From Treponema sp. UBA1233 (GTDB lineage Bacteria > Spirochaetota > Spirochaetia > Treponematales > Treponemataceae), in NCBI GenBank assembly GCA_002309305.1, contig DBWR01000021.1:22418-86417 (forward strand): a DNA stretch of 64,000 nt, written 5' to 3'. The position numbers and the translations under genes are program-made. How positions within the stretch are numbered: position 1 is the first letter of the stretch; the number at the start of each line of letters is the position of its first letter. Of this stretch, positions 44,278 through 52,452 are shown piece after piece. The notes beneath the pieces were generated by a model that saw nothing but the letters and a program-made list of their open reading frames with translations, was not told where the DNA came from and did no database searches.

Positions 44278-45618
44278 ATGGAATCGTTGAAGGTAGCTGA
44301 ACTACAGGCAGATAACAAATACGCGGCAGACATGATGTTGGACAGTCAGTTTCTATTGAATCCAGCACACTGTCCTCTTGCGCAGGAAACCATGCGTGCC
44401 CTCTTGGACTGGAACTTTGACCAGGTTTACATAAGTGAAAGGGTTATAGCTGCAGTATCAGAAGAAAAAGTTGACCTCGATGCAATTAAAAAGAATGGTG
44501 CCGTAGAAGAAAAACCGGTTGTAAAGATTACGGAAGAACAGCGTAAGGTACTTTCTGCCACGACGGAAGAAGTTACAGTAATTGACGAACAGAAGGCAGA
44601 TGTTCCTGAACGCGCGTCTGATGAATACATATATCCTGGTGTAAAAGAGGCCCTTGCAGCCGCAGAAGAGAAAAAGGCTTCAATCACAAATGACAAGGAA
44701 CGCATGGAGATGGTTCAGGAGGTTTATTCTTCTTACCTGAACTATTTGAATTCAGTCTACACCCATTACGCAACCCATAAGGAATTCAATACAAAGGAAA
44801 TATATGCAACGGTCCGCTCTCTGTGTGAATTCATCGAGCAGCACAGGCGTTATATTCTGCGCATTACTCCAACCGTACAGGACCGCAACAAGAACTTTCT
44901 GGTATATCACGGCATTCGTTCTACGGTACTTGCCATTACTATAGGATTCCAGCTTAAAATCGAAAAGGACAAGCTTGTGGAGCTTGGTGTAGCATGTCTT
45001 TTGCACGAAATAGGAATGCTACGTATTTCACCACGCTTTTACATGAACAACAAGCCCCTTACCGTTGCGGAAAGGACCCAGATCCTCATTCATCCTATAA
45101 TCAGCTATGACATCCTTAAGGAAGCCAATTTCCCGCTGCCGATACTTCTTGGCGTACTTGACCACCATGAGCGTGACAACGGAACCGGTTATCCGCGCCA
45201 TATAAGGGCATCTGCAGTTTCATTCTACGGAAAGATAATCACCGTGGCATGTTCATTTGAGGCAATCACCGCTCCCCGTGAATTCAAGGAGCTTCGTTCA
45301 CCTTATGAAGCAATGATAGAAATGCTCAAGAACGAAAACCACCAGTACGATGACACTGTGGTAAAGGCACTCTTGTACAGCCTGTCACTGTTCCCGATTG
45401 GTGCCTTCGTCTATCTTGCAAACGGACGCATTGCCCAGGTAGTTGACGTAAACCCATCCAACCCAAGGAATCCTATTGTTCAGATTTTGGGTCAAAGCAA
45501 TCCCAATGGAACTCCGATGATCCTGCAGACGAATAATACTGATGTAAAGATTTCACGCGTTATGGATAAAAAGGAAGCGGCCGACGTTATTGCCGCCCTC
45601 AAGAAAACAGCTAATTAA
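44278..45618 (+). CDS. HD-GYP domain protein (putative c-di-GMP phosphodiesterase or degenerate sensor)
   Basis: 446 aa. The N-terminal ~170 residues carry acidic helices but no receiver or PAS signature that I can see. The HD-GYP core spans ~190-370: VYHGIRSTVLAITIGFQLKI, LLHEIGMLRI where HD is replaced by HE, PIISYDIL, then LDHHERDNGTGYPRHI (HHE and GYP). Typical enzymes read HDIGK; here HEIGM loses both the Asp and the Lys, which may weaken or change catalysis. A C-terminal ~70-residue beta region (FVYLANGRIAQVVDVNPSNP) is typical of treponemal members. It degrades or senses c-di-GMP, controlling motility. A sigma-28-like site and a candidate ncRNA lie upstream. Confidence 0.85.
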   Translation: MESLKVAELQADNKYAADMMLDSQFLLNPAHCPLAQETMRALLDWNFDQVYISERVIAAVSEEKVDLDAIKKNGAVEEKPVVKITEEQRKVLSATTEEVTVIDEQKADVPERASDEYIYPGVKEALAAAEEKKASITNDKERMEMVQEVYSSYLNYLNSVYTHYATHKEFNTKEIYATVRSLCEFIEQHRRYILRITPTVQDRNKNFLVYHGIRSTVLAITIGFQLKIEKDKLVELGVACLLHEIGMLRISPRFYMNNKPLTVAERTQILIHPIISYDILKEANFPLPILLGVLDHHERDNGTGYPRHIRASAVSFYGKIITVACSFEAITAPREFKELRSPYEAMIEMLKNENHQYDDTVVKALLYSLSLFPIGAFVYLANGRIAQVVDVNPSNPRNPIVQILGQSNPNGTPMILQTNNTDVKISRVMDKKEAADVIAALKKTAN

Positions 45619-46393
45619 ACCTGTCCCTTTCCTCTTCAACTTCGTTTTTAAACTGCTCGTCAATTTTTGGCGGGTGGTCTGTAAAGTACAATATCTGATG
45701 AAGCTCGTCTTGAGTATGAATACCCCACAGCGGCACTACATTTTCAAATTGGGTAAAAAATCCGAATGCAAGCGGAATGTTTGAAACAAGCCCTCCACAA
45801 AGCGGCTGTGATGCAAGACAACCTGTCTCGGTCTTTTCGCACAGTTCCACAAGCTCATGGCATTTCTTGTCGGTAAGCATGTTGAACGGAAACTGAACCA
45901 CATCGTATAATCCGCTTTCTATCGCCTGATTTACGAGCTCGTAGGATTCTGTTGAATATCCGATGTGCCTGATTGAACCTTTATCACGCAGACGGAGCAT
46001 TTCCTTGTATAGTCCGTCCGGTCCGTCCTCCTGGGGCACTATTGAAAGGTTGTCAAACTGATATAGGTCGATTACGTCCGTGTTCAGGGCGGTGAGGCTT
46101 TCCTGAATGTCGTTGCGCATTTCGCTGGCTGTTTGTGCGGCGGTTTTTGTTGCAAGTACGACATTCTGCCTTATTCCGTGCAGGGCTGCTCCAAGACGCT
46201 TTTCGCATACGGGCTTGCTTCGGGAAACGTCAAAGAAATTGATTCCTCCGTCATAGGCCTGCCTTACCATTGCGGCGACAGTTTCTTCTGCCTTTTCGCC
46301 AAAAGATTCAATTTCCGAACAATCCAAACTCATGGCGCCAAATGCTGTTTTGCTTACCAAAAGTTTTGTTTTTCCCAAAGCAATGTATTCCAT
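45611..46393 (-). CDS. Aldo/keto reductase family protein lacking the usual catalytic tyrosine
   Basis: 260 aa from the ATG at 46393 (AAGGG upstream); the ATG at 46450 overlaps the glyS stop. The TIM-barrel signs of AKRs are present: MEYIALGKTKLLVSKTAFGA, YDGGINFFDVSRSK (active-site Asp), VVLATKTAAQ (Lys) and DLYQFDNLS. In this family the Tyr lies five residues after the Asp (D-T-A-x-x-Y); here that position is Lys (D-V-S-R-S-K). At ~260 aa it is also shorter than typical 280-330. NADPH-dependent reduction may therefore be lost, or the substrate class may differ. It follows glyS by 19 nt on the same strand and its stop overlaps the converging HD-GYP gene by 8 nt. Confidence 0.82.
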   Translation of the reverse strand: MEYIALGKTKLLVSKTAFGAMSLDCSEIESFGEKAEETVAAMVRQAYDGGINFFDVSRSKPVCEKRLGAALHGIRQNVVLATKTAAQTASEMRNDIQESLTALNTDVIDLYQFDNLSIVPQEDGPDGLYKEMLRLRDKGSIRHIGYSTESYELVNQAIESGLYDVVQFPFNMLTDKKCHELVELCEKTETGCLASQPLCGGLVSNIPLAFGFFTQFENVVPLWGIHTQDELHQILYFTDHPPKIDEQFKNEVEEERDRFN

Positions 46394-46412
46394 CTTGAAG
46401 AGCCCTTGTAAT

Positions 46413-47873
46413 TTATTTCTTTTCCACCGGTTTGTAGTTGCGGATTGCATTGTGCAGGAATCCAGAAAGCTCAGAAAGCTTTACCCTGTCCTGTTCCATG
46501 CTGTCCCTGAACCTGACTGTTACGGTGTCAAAGTTTGGACTGTCTTTTGTGATTGTGTCATAGTCAACGGTTACGCAGAATGGTGTTCCGATTTCGTCCT
46601 GGCGGCGGTAGCGTTTGCCAACTGTTCCGCTCTGGTCGTAGTCGGTTACATATTCTTCCTTGAGGGCTGTCCTGATTTCCTGAGCTTTTTCTGCAAGTCC
46701 GTCCTTTTTCATCAATGGTAGGACTGCTACAGTGATTGGTGCTAGCTGCGGGTGCAGGTGAAGTACTGTACGGTAGTCTTCTTCGCCTTCATTTCCGACG
46801 TTCTGCTCTTCGTATGCCTCACAGAGGAATGCGAGGAAGTTGCGGTTAAGGCCTGCTGAAGTTTCGATGACGTAAGGTGTGTAGCTCTTGTTGCCGTCTT
46901 CCTGGTCGATGTAGTTCATGTCCTTGCCGCTGACCTTTGTGTGCTGGCTCAAGTCAAAGTCCGTGCGGTTGTGGATGCCTTCGATTTCTTCAAATCCAAT
47001 CGGGAAGTTGTACTGTATGTCGTAGGCGTCCTTTGCATAGTGTGCCAGCTTGTCGTGGTGGTGCCACTGGAGGTTCTTTTCGGCAATACCATACTTGAGG
47101 TAGAAGTTCCAGCGGTCTTTGCGCCATGATTCAAATATGTCATCATCTGTTCCGGGCTTGCAGAAGTACTCCATTTCCATCTGCTCGAATTCACAGGTGC
47201 GGAAGATGAAGTTCTTGAAAATGATTTCGTTGCGGAATGATTTTCCAACCTGGGCGACACCAAAAGGAATCTTCATGCGGTTTGACTGGACGATGCTCTT
47301 GAAGTCGGTGAAAATGCCCTGGCAGGTTTCGGGGCGCAGGTAAATCAAGTGTGATTCGTCTGCAACAGGTCCCTGATAAGTCTTGAACATGAGGTTGAAC
47401 TCACGGACGGCAGTATACTTGCGGTTTGTGCTTCCACAGGTAGGACAGTTGATGTTGGCGTCGATAAAGGCCTTCATCTCTTCGTGTGTCATTGTATCAA
47501 CAGGTTTTCCCGGGTTTGTCTCCGGATGAGAGTGGACAAAGTCTTCGATAAGCTGGTCAGCGCGGAATCTTGCGTTACATTCCGTGCAGTCAATCATCGG
47601 ATCAGAGAAGTGGGCGACGTGACCAGAAGCTTCCCATGTCTTGTGATGCTGGAAGATGGCGGAATCCAGTCCGACAACATCGTCATGCAGCTGGGTCATG
47701 TAGTGCCACCAAGCGTTCTGAATGTTGCGCTTGAATTCAACTCCAAGTGGTCCATAATCCCAGGCACCGGCCTGACCGCCGTATATTTCGCTTGCCTGAT
47801 AAACAAAACCACGTCTCTTGCAAAGTGAGATGATTTTATCCAATGTACAGGAATGATCAACTTTCTTTTCCAT
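46413..47873 (-). CDS. glyQS: Glycyl-tRNA synthetase, class II homodimeric type
   Basis: 486 aa. It activates glycine and charges tRNA-Gly; a single-chain eukaryote/archaeal-like form instead of the two-subunit GlyQ/GlyS. Motif 1-like GPLGVEFKRNIQNAWWHYMT, motif 2 FRNEIIFKNFIFRTCEFEQM, and motif 3-like IETSAGLNRNFLAFL are visible. A zinc-like CTECNARF/CPTCGSTNRKY pair lies at about 95-165. It has a 5' leader hairpin (CCCGG...CCGGG, about 47892-47913) ahead of the start. Confidence 0.95.
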   Translation of the reverse strand: MEKKVDHSCTLDKIISLCKRRGFVYQASEIYGGQAGAWDYGPLGVEFKRNIQNAWWHYMTQLHDDVVGLDSAIFQHHKTWEASGHVAHFSDPMIDCTECNARFRADQLIEDFVHSHPETNPGKPVDTMTHEEMKAFIDANINCPTCGSTNRKYTAVREFNLMFKTYQGPVADESHLIYLRPETCQGIFTDFKSIVQSNRMKIPFGVAQVGKSFRNEIIFKNFIFRTCEFEQMEMEYFCKPGTDDDIFESWRKDRWNFYLKYGIAEKNLQWHHHDKLAHYAKDAYDIQYNFPIGFEEIEGIHNRTDFDLSQHTKVSGKDMNYIDQEDGNKSYTPYVIETSAGLNRNFLAFLCEAYEEQNVGNEGEEDYRTVLHLHPQLAPITVAVLPLMKKDGLAEKAQEIRTALKEEYVTDYDQSGTVGKRYRRQDEIGTPFCVTVDYDTITKDSPNFDTVTVRFRDSMEQDRVKLSELSGFLHNAIRNYKPVEKK

Positions 47874-48034
47874 AAAAAACTCCTATAGCCCGGCACCGGA
47901 TTGCACCGGGATAATATAATTGGACAAAAGTATAGCATAAAAGAGGGATTGTGTCTATTTAGGGAATTGGGCTGTTCTTGACTGAGGGAGATATTATTAT
48001 TAGTATTTGAAGGTGAATAAGGGGGATTGTCAAG

Positions 48035-48640
48035 GTGAACAGAAAAATCGGTATGTTTGGCTCACTTGTAAATGCATTAACGGTAGTGGCATTTGCCATA
48101 TTCATGCTTTTTGGCCTTACTTTTGCAAGCTATTTTGTATGCATTCTGCTTGCAATAAGTTTTGTCTGCATGGTGGCGGCTCTTGATGCTGAATGTGCGG
48201 ATAAGGCAAAAGCTGCAGGAAGAACCGGACTTGTATTGTCTGGAGTATATGCGACCATCATTATGATCGTCTATTTTACCCAATGCACGACGGTCATGAA
48301 TGAAAAGCTGGGGGAAGATGCGGCCAGAATCCTTGACTACAGGTATCTGGGACTCATGTTCAATCTGGATCTGCTTGGATACGGCATCATGGCCCTTTCG
48401 ACTTTCTTTATCGGACTTACGGTGAATGTCAAAAACAAAAAGGACAAGGCGTTAAAGATACTTCTATTGCTGCACGGGCTTTTCTTTCCGGGATGCTTAA
48501 TAATGCCGATAACCGGAATCTTTCTTGGAAGTAATGGTTCTGTCTCCGGTGGCGGTGTGCTGGCTCTTGAGGTATGGTGCCTTTATTTCCTGCCGATAGG
48601 AATCCTATCCTTCCTTCATTTCAAGGATCAGGAAAAATAG
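48035..48640 (+). CDS. Uncharacterised membrane protein
   Basis: 201 aa with a GTG start preceded by AGGGGG. About six transmembrane helices: VNALTVVAFAIFMLFGLTFA, YFVCILLAISFVCMVAAL, GLVLSGVYATIIMIVYF, a pair near 110-130, and a C-terminal one near 180. Loops are short with a few Lys residues. No known family recognised. It precedes the acetyltransferase by about 50 nt. Confidence 0.65.
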   Translation: MNRKIGMFGSLVNALTVVAFAIFMLFGLTFASYFVCILLAISFVCMVAALDAECADKAKAAGRTGLVLSGVYATIIMIVYFTQCTTVMNEKLGEDAARILDYRYLGLMFNLDLLGYGIMALSTFFIGLTVNVKNKKDKALKILLLLHGLFFPGCLIMPITGIFLGSNGSVSGGGVLALEVWCLYFLPIGILSFLHFKDQEK

Positions 48641-48691
48641 GAGTTGCCGCTTCTATATAGAGTCAAAGCGAAGTTAGAGGAAAAGGACATT

Positions 48692-49264
48692 ATGCTTACA
48701 CATGTAGGAACACAAACAATAAATACCGAACGCCTGATTCTCCGTAGATTCGAGTATTCGGACATTGATTCCATGCTTCGGAATTGGATTGCTGACGAAA
48801 AGACACAATGGGATTACGGGGAGCCTTTTTATTCAACCCCAGAGGCCGTAAAGGAACTGTTTGATAAAAAATATATTGCCTCCTATTCCAGGGATGATTA
48901 TTACCGGTGGGCTGTCATCGAAAAAGAAACAGGTGAATGCATAGGCCAGATTGCATATTTTTCGATGGATACCAATAATCAGCATGGTGAGATTGAATAC
49001 GTCATCGGACCAGCATTCCAGGGAAAGGGATACGCCACGGAGATGACAAGGGCAGTAATTGCATTTGGATTTGAAAAGATTAACCTGCACAGGGTAGAGA
49101 TAGATTGCCGCCCAGAAAATGAAGCGTCAAAAAGGGTCATAGAAAAATGTGGCCTTACCTACGAAGGAGAATTCCGCGATTTCTTCTGGAGAAAGGACCA
49201 CTATGAAGACAGAATGGTGTTCTCCATCTTGAAGCATGAGTATGAAAAGAAAGTGGAAAGGTGA
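48692..49264 (+). CDS. GNAT-family N-acetyltransferase (RimJ/RimL-like)
   Basis: 190 aa from the ATG at 48692; the frame opening at 48644 lacks a ribosome-binding site. It starts with INTERLILRRFEYSDIDSML, a RimJ/L signature, and contains motif A as GPAFQGKGYATEMTRAVIAF (acetyl-CoA pyrophosphate loop Q/R-x-x-G-x-G/A) with GEIEYVIG before it. RPENEASKRVIEKCGLTYEG is the conserved motif B region. The substrate, a protein N terminus or small amine, cannot be told. It is followed by a palindromic repeat at 49271. Confidence 0.9.
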   Translation: MLTHVGTQTINTERLILRRFEYSDIDSMLRNWIADEKTQWDYGEPFYSTPEAVKELFDKKYIASYSRDDYYRWAVIEKETGECIGQIAYFSMDTNNQHGEIEYVIGPAFQGKGYATEMTRAVIAFGFEKINLHRVEIDCRPENEASKRVIEKCGLTYEGEFRDFFWRKDHYEDRMVFSILKHEYEKKVER

Positions 49265-49270
49265 AAACTT

Positions 49271-49296
49271 GTCATGCTGAACTTGATTCAGCATCT
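49271..49296. repeat. Palindromic intergenic repeat
   Basis: ATGCTGAA and TTCAGCAT arms around CTTGA; a diverged copy of the unit at 24652-24677. It sits a few nt after the acetyltransferase stop. Confidence 0.7.
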
Positions 49297-49409
49297 AACT
49301 GTCTGGTGATTGACAACACCTCAAAGCTAAGTTCTACCCGAGTATTTCACGAGAGCATCAACAATTCCTCTAAATTTCCCTTAATCGTCACATCTGGTAC
49401 AATTGCTCC

Positions 49410-49438
49410 TTGACTTATAATAATAATATTATTATTAT
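49410..49438 (+). promoter_or_regulatory. Promoter and palindromic operator of the RHH antitoxin
   Basis: TTGACT (49410-49415), 17 nt, TATTAT (49433-49438). A perfect 20-bp palindrome of TAA/TTA triplets (49418-49437) covers the spacer and the -10. RHH antitoxins bind such operators as dimers, so autoregulation is likely. Confidence 0.7.
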
Positions 49439-49470
49439 TAAAGATAGAATTTGTCGTTAGGAGGTGTGGT

Positions 49471-49689
49471 ATGCCGGCAATTAGCGTTAGCGTAAAAACT
49501 AAAACACTTTTCGACTTGGAGCAGGCCGTTGCCAAAACCGGTTGGAACAAAAGTAGAATTACAGATGAAGCTTTGACAAGATACCTTGCCGAACTTGAGG
49601 AGGATGCGGAGGATGCAAAACTTGGCGAAGAAGCATATTCACGCTTCCTTGCAAGTGGAAAGAGTGCCATACCGTCAGAGCAGGTCTAA
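49471..49689 (+). CDS. Ribbon-helix-helix antitoxin (RelB/ParD-like)
   Basis: 72 aa. GGAGG precedes the ATG. The N-terminal beta strand PAISVSVKTKTLFDL and the helix pair EQAVAKTGWNKSRITDEALT, RYLAELEEDAEDAK form a MetJ/Arc-type DNA-binding fold. The C-terminal acidic helix contacts a toxin in intact systems. Only a toxin tail remains downstream. The promoter contains a perfect palindrome. Confidence 0.8.
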   Translation: MPAISVSVKTKTLFDLEQAVAKTGWNKSRITDEALTRYLAELEEDAEDAKLGEEAYSRFLASGKSAIPSEQV

Positions 49690-49691
49690 CC

Positions 49692-49736
49692 GTTCTTGTG
49701 GTTCATATCGGCCACAGAAGGAATGTTTACAAGTAA
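49692..49736 (+). pseudogene. C-terminal remnant of a RelE/ParE-type toxin
   Basis: The 14-codon tail VLVVHIGHRRNVYK ends at TAA and directly follows the antitoxin stop. VHIGHR-x-x-VY is the conserved final strand of RelE-family toxins. The preceding ~70 residues are absent. In the rest of the 329-nt gap to 50018 lie another short open piece (FRNVFSATEQIHALGVKITK, ending near 49816), a hairpin GTTGCTGTAGCAAC, a GTTAGGC attC-like core at 49945-49951 and GAATTA-type repeats. Confidence 0.7.
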
Positions 49737-49983
49737 TATTATTCAGGAATGTCTTTTCCGCAACTGAACAGATACACGCACTTGGAGTCAAAATAACAAA
49801 GAGAAAAACAAGTTAGGAGAGTTTTTGCCGTTTCTGTAAGGAATGTGATTTGACGTTGTTGCTGTAGCAACATGCGAATCCGCGTGACAAAAAAAATCAA
49901 TTACGCATTATGCATTACGAATTATGAATTGATTAATAAACGACGTTAGGCCTTTTGAATCCGTGTAACGCCTCCTCCATCTT

Positions 49984-50011
49984 TCAACTTTCCCCTTACA
50001 CCTACCGATAA
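49984..50011 (+). promoter_or_regulatory. Sigma-28-like promoter
   Basis: TCAACTTT (49984-49991), 12 nt, ACCGATAA (50004-50011). The -35 shares five of eight bases with TAAAGTTT. The ATG at 50019 is 8 nt downstream and has no Shine-Dalgarno. Confidence 0.45.
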
Positions 50012-50018
50012 TGTAATT

Positions 50019-50540
50019 ATGTCCAGAAATCACCGTGTATTCAGGAAGTTAGTCATCGCCTCATTATTTCTCCTTGCGTTTTCTCGTTTGTCTGCCCTGG
50101 AGATATACAGGCCTTCAAATTTCGGCAGCATGGACGACATTCCCTGCCTTTTGAGGATATGCGACATGGACGGAAACGATGCATGGGATAAAATCATTCA
50201 CATCGACTATTCATGGTACTACGACATGCAGACAAAACCTCACTGGACCCACAGATATTACAAGGGATGCTTTACAGGTGGGGCAGTGATTCACCTTACG
50301 ATGCAGGATGGAACATATAAGATAAGCGTCTATACACCGCCGGAAAATCAGTTTGGAAGCAATGTTTCAAATACAAGTCAGTGGGAGTCAAATGAGTTCA
50401 TCTACACAGTCGGGGCTCCCGCACTCAAGGTCATTTTTGTAAGTCCCGTCGCAAACCAAAACGGCTTTTATACCGGAGCCTGGCACATAGACTACAGGGC
50501 ACCCAAATACTTCAAGTGGACGAAACCGAGAATTAATTAA
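50019..50540 (+). CDS. Small secreted protein of unknown function
   Basis: 173 aa. A signal peptide (LVIASLFLLAFSRLSA) precedes a single compact domain with many aromatic residues (IIHIDYSWYYDMQTKPHWTH) and strands such as AVIHLTMQDGTYKISVYTPP, a pattern like an Ig-type beta-sandwich. It ends in KYFKWTKPRIN. No family recognised. A sigma-28-like promoter lies immediately upstream, and the start seems leaderless. A heptamer array follows. Confidence 0.65.
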   Translation: MSRNHRVFRKLVIASLFLLAFSRLSALEIYRPSNFGSMDDIPCLLRICDMDGNDAWDKIIHIDYSWYYDMQTKPHWTHRYYKGCFTGGAVIHLTMQDGTYKISVYTPPENQFGSNVSNTSQWESNEFIYTVGAPALKVIFVSPVANQNGFYTGAWHIDYRAPKYFKWTKPRIN

Positions 50541-50589
50541 GAATTATGAATTATGAATTATGAATTATGAATTATGAATTATGAATTAT
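50541..50589. repeat. Seven perfect copies of GAATTAT
   Basis: Heptamer GAATTAT repeated seven times without change, in the gap before ruvA. Related GAATTACG/CATTACG arrays are at 23809-23835 and 49901-49930. Perfect repeats of this length are prone to slippage. Confidence 0.95.
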
Positions 50590-50617
50590 TCTGGGGCTTT
50601 TATTTAACCGTCTTTTC

Positions 50618-50626
50618 TGATATAAT
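50618..50626 (+). promoter_or_regulatory. Extended -10 promoter of ruvA giving a leaderless transcript
   Basis: TGATATAAT: TG-N-TATAAT with TATAAT at 50621-50626. The ATG at 50633 is exactly 7 nt after the -10 and no Shine-Dalgarno is present. The -35 region is poor. Confidence 0.6.
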
Positions 50627-50632
50627 CAAGGC

Positions 50633-51253
50633 ATGTTTAACAGTCTTACCGGAATCATTACAGGAAAATATCCTCAGCGGCTTACTTTGGAAACAAACGG
50701 AATTGAATGGGATTTGACTGTTCCGGATTCTGCATTGGACAAGCTTCCTGCGGTGGGGCAGACGGGCAGGGTTTTTACATGGCTTCAGCATACGGACATG
50801 GCCATGGTTCTCTTCGGCTTTGCAAGTGAGGATGACCGTTCCCTATTTTTTGACCTGCTTAAGGTTGACGGAATCGGACCCAAGGCGGCCCTCAAGATTA
50901 TCAGCAATATCGCGACTCCGGATTTGGCCCGCATTTTGGATTCGGGTGACATTGATTCCCTGCAGAAAGTTCCGGGGGTTGGAAAAAAGACTGCGGCAAA
51001 AATGCTCCTTCAGCTCAAGGGAAAACTTACCCTTCAGGAAAATGATTCCACAGTCCGTACCGGCGCAAAATCCACACCCTATGCAGATGTCGTTTCTGCT
51101 CTGGTGAACATGGGTTATGACAGGAAGGTTGCGGAACAGGCAGTTGAGGCCGTATCCAATAAAGTTTCGCAGGATCCCTCATTTGAAAAACAGACTCAGG
51201 CAAATAAGGAAGACCTGGTATTCAGGCAGTCGTTGATGGAGCTTGCACAATGA
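50633..51253 (+). CDS. ruvA: Holliday junction branch-migration protein RuvA
   Basis: 206 aa, standard length. It binds four-way junctions as a tetramer and loads RuvB. The N-terminal OB domain ([20 protein letters not shown]), two helix-hairpin-helix motifs ([17 protein letters not shown] and [18 protein letters not shown]) and the C-terminal UBA-like domain ([20 protein letters not shown]) are all present. First gene of ruvA-ruvB-queA. Confidence 0.97.
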   Translation: MFNSLTGIITGKYPQRLTLETNGIEWDLTVPDSALDKLPAVGQTGRVFTWLQHTDMAMVLFGFASEDDRSLFFDLLKVDGIGPKAALKIISNIATPDLARILDSGDIDSLQKVPGVGKKTAAKMLLQLKGKLTLQENDSTVRTGAKSTPYADVVSALVNMGYDRKVAEQAVEAVSNKVSQDPSFEKQTQANKEDLVFRQSLMELAQ

Positions 51254-52452
51254 ATAAAAGCGTTCAGCACAAGACAAAATACACAAGGTCAAAAAGTCCC
51301 GAAATGGAAGCCGTGGATGAAATGAACATGGCGGCACAGCTTGCTTCCCAGGCATCACAAAATGTGGCGATGGAAAGCGGCGGAAGGACAAAAATCGTAA
51401 TGGCACCGGAGACAGAAAGCGGCAGTTCTCATATCGTTCGTGCGGAATTGTCCATGGAAGACGAGGGGCAGGAAAACAATCTGCGTCCTTCTTCATTAAA
51501 TGAATTCCAGGGACAAAGTGCCATAAAGGAAAACCTTTCAGTATTCATAAATGCAGCCCGTGAACGCGAGGAGGCATTGGATCATCTCTTTTTAATCGGA
51601 CCTCCAGGACTTGGAAAAACCACTCTTGCCCAGATTACGGCAAATGAACTTGGTGCGGACTTTAAGGTGACTTCTGCACCCGCTCTTGAAAAGCCAAAGG
51701 ACCTGGCAGGAATCCTTTCTACGATTACACCGCGTACAGTTTTTTTCATCGATGAAATCCACAGGCTCAAGCCCGCAATTGAGGAAATGCTTTACATTGC
51801 TATGGAAGACTTTTCCCTCGACTGGATTATCGGTCAGGGGGCGGCGGCAAGAACCGTGCGAATACCGATTCCACATTTTACCCTGGTTGGTGCAACGACA
51901 AAGGCAGGCATGGTAAGTTCTCCGCTCATCAGCCGTTTTGGCATCATACAGCGCTTTCAGTTTTACACGCATGAGGAACTGTCCGACATCATACACCGTT
52001 CAGCCTCAATCTTGAACGTCAAGGTAAAGGAAGATGCGGCACTTCTCATGGCATCATGTTCACGGGGTACTCCACGTGTCGCAAACAGGGTACTCCGCCG
52101 CATGAGGGATTTTGCCCAGGTTCAGGGAAGCGGTGTCATAACAAAGGACATTGTAGAGAAGGGACTTGAACGTCTTGGAATCGACAGCCTTGGACTTGAA
52201 TATTACGACAGGGAGATTCTGCTTTCGATAATAAATAATTTTTCCGGTGGACCTGTGGGGGCGGAAACCCTTGCGATTTCAATAGGTGAATCGATGGATA
52301 CCCTGGAAGATTATTACGAGCCGTATCTGATTCAGTGCGGACTCTTGCAGCGTACAGCACGCGGACGAATCGTTACAGAAAAGGCATACAGGCATTTGGG
52401 ATTGGACCCAAGGAAAAGAAATACAAATGAAGACCAGCGACTTTTATTTTGA
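51250..52452 (+). CDS. ruvB: Holliday junction DNA helicase RuvB with long N-terminal extension
   Basis: 400 aa. The AAA+ motor that drives branch migration. Walker [10 protein letters not shown] (about 116), Walker [10 protein letters not shown], sensor [17 protein letters not shown] and the C-terminal winged helix ([15 protein letters not shown]) are standard. The first ~80 residues are a polar extension ([20 protein letters not shown], Met- and Gln-rich) absent from the usual ~340-aa enzyme. It starts at an ATG overlapping the ruvA stop by 4 nt. A second start nearer the AAA+ core would lack that coupling. Confidence 0.96.
   Translation: MNKSVQHKTKYTRSKSPEMEAVDEMNMAAQLASQASQNVAMESGGRTKIVMAPETESGSSHIVRAELSMEDEGQENNLRPSSLNEFQGQSAIKENLSVFINAAREREEALDHLFLIGPPGLGKTTLAQITANELGADFKVTSAPALEKPKDLAGILSTITPRTVFFIDEIHRLKPAIEEMLYIAMEDFSLDWIIGQGAAARTVRIPIPHFTLVGATTKAGMVSSPLISRFGIIQRFQFYTHEELSDIIHRSASILNVKVKEDAALLMASCSRGTPRVANRVLRRMRDFAQVQGSGVITKDIVEKGLERLGIDSLGLEYYDREILLSIINNFSGGPVGAETLAISIGESMDTLEDYYEPYLIQCGLLQRTARGRIVTEKAYRHLGLDPRKRNTNEDQRLLF

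Noticed and set aside
49347..49670. 107-codon minus-strand frame
   Set aside because: Opposite the RHH antitoxin and its palindromic operator; low-complexity Ser/Ile/Asn runs mirror the repeats.
50541..50589. CRISPR array
   Set aside because: Direct tandem heptamers without spacers.
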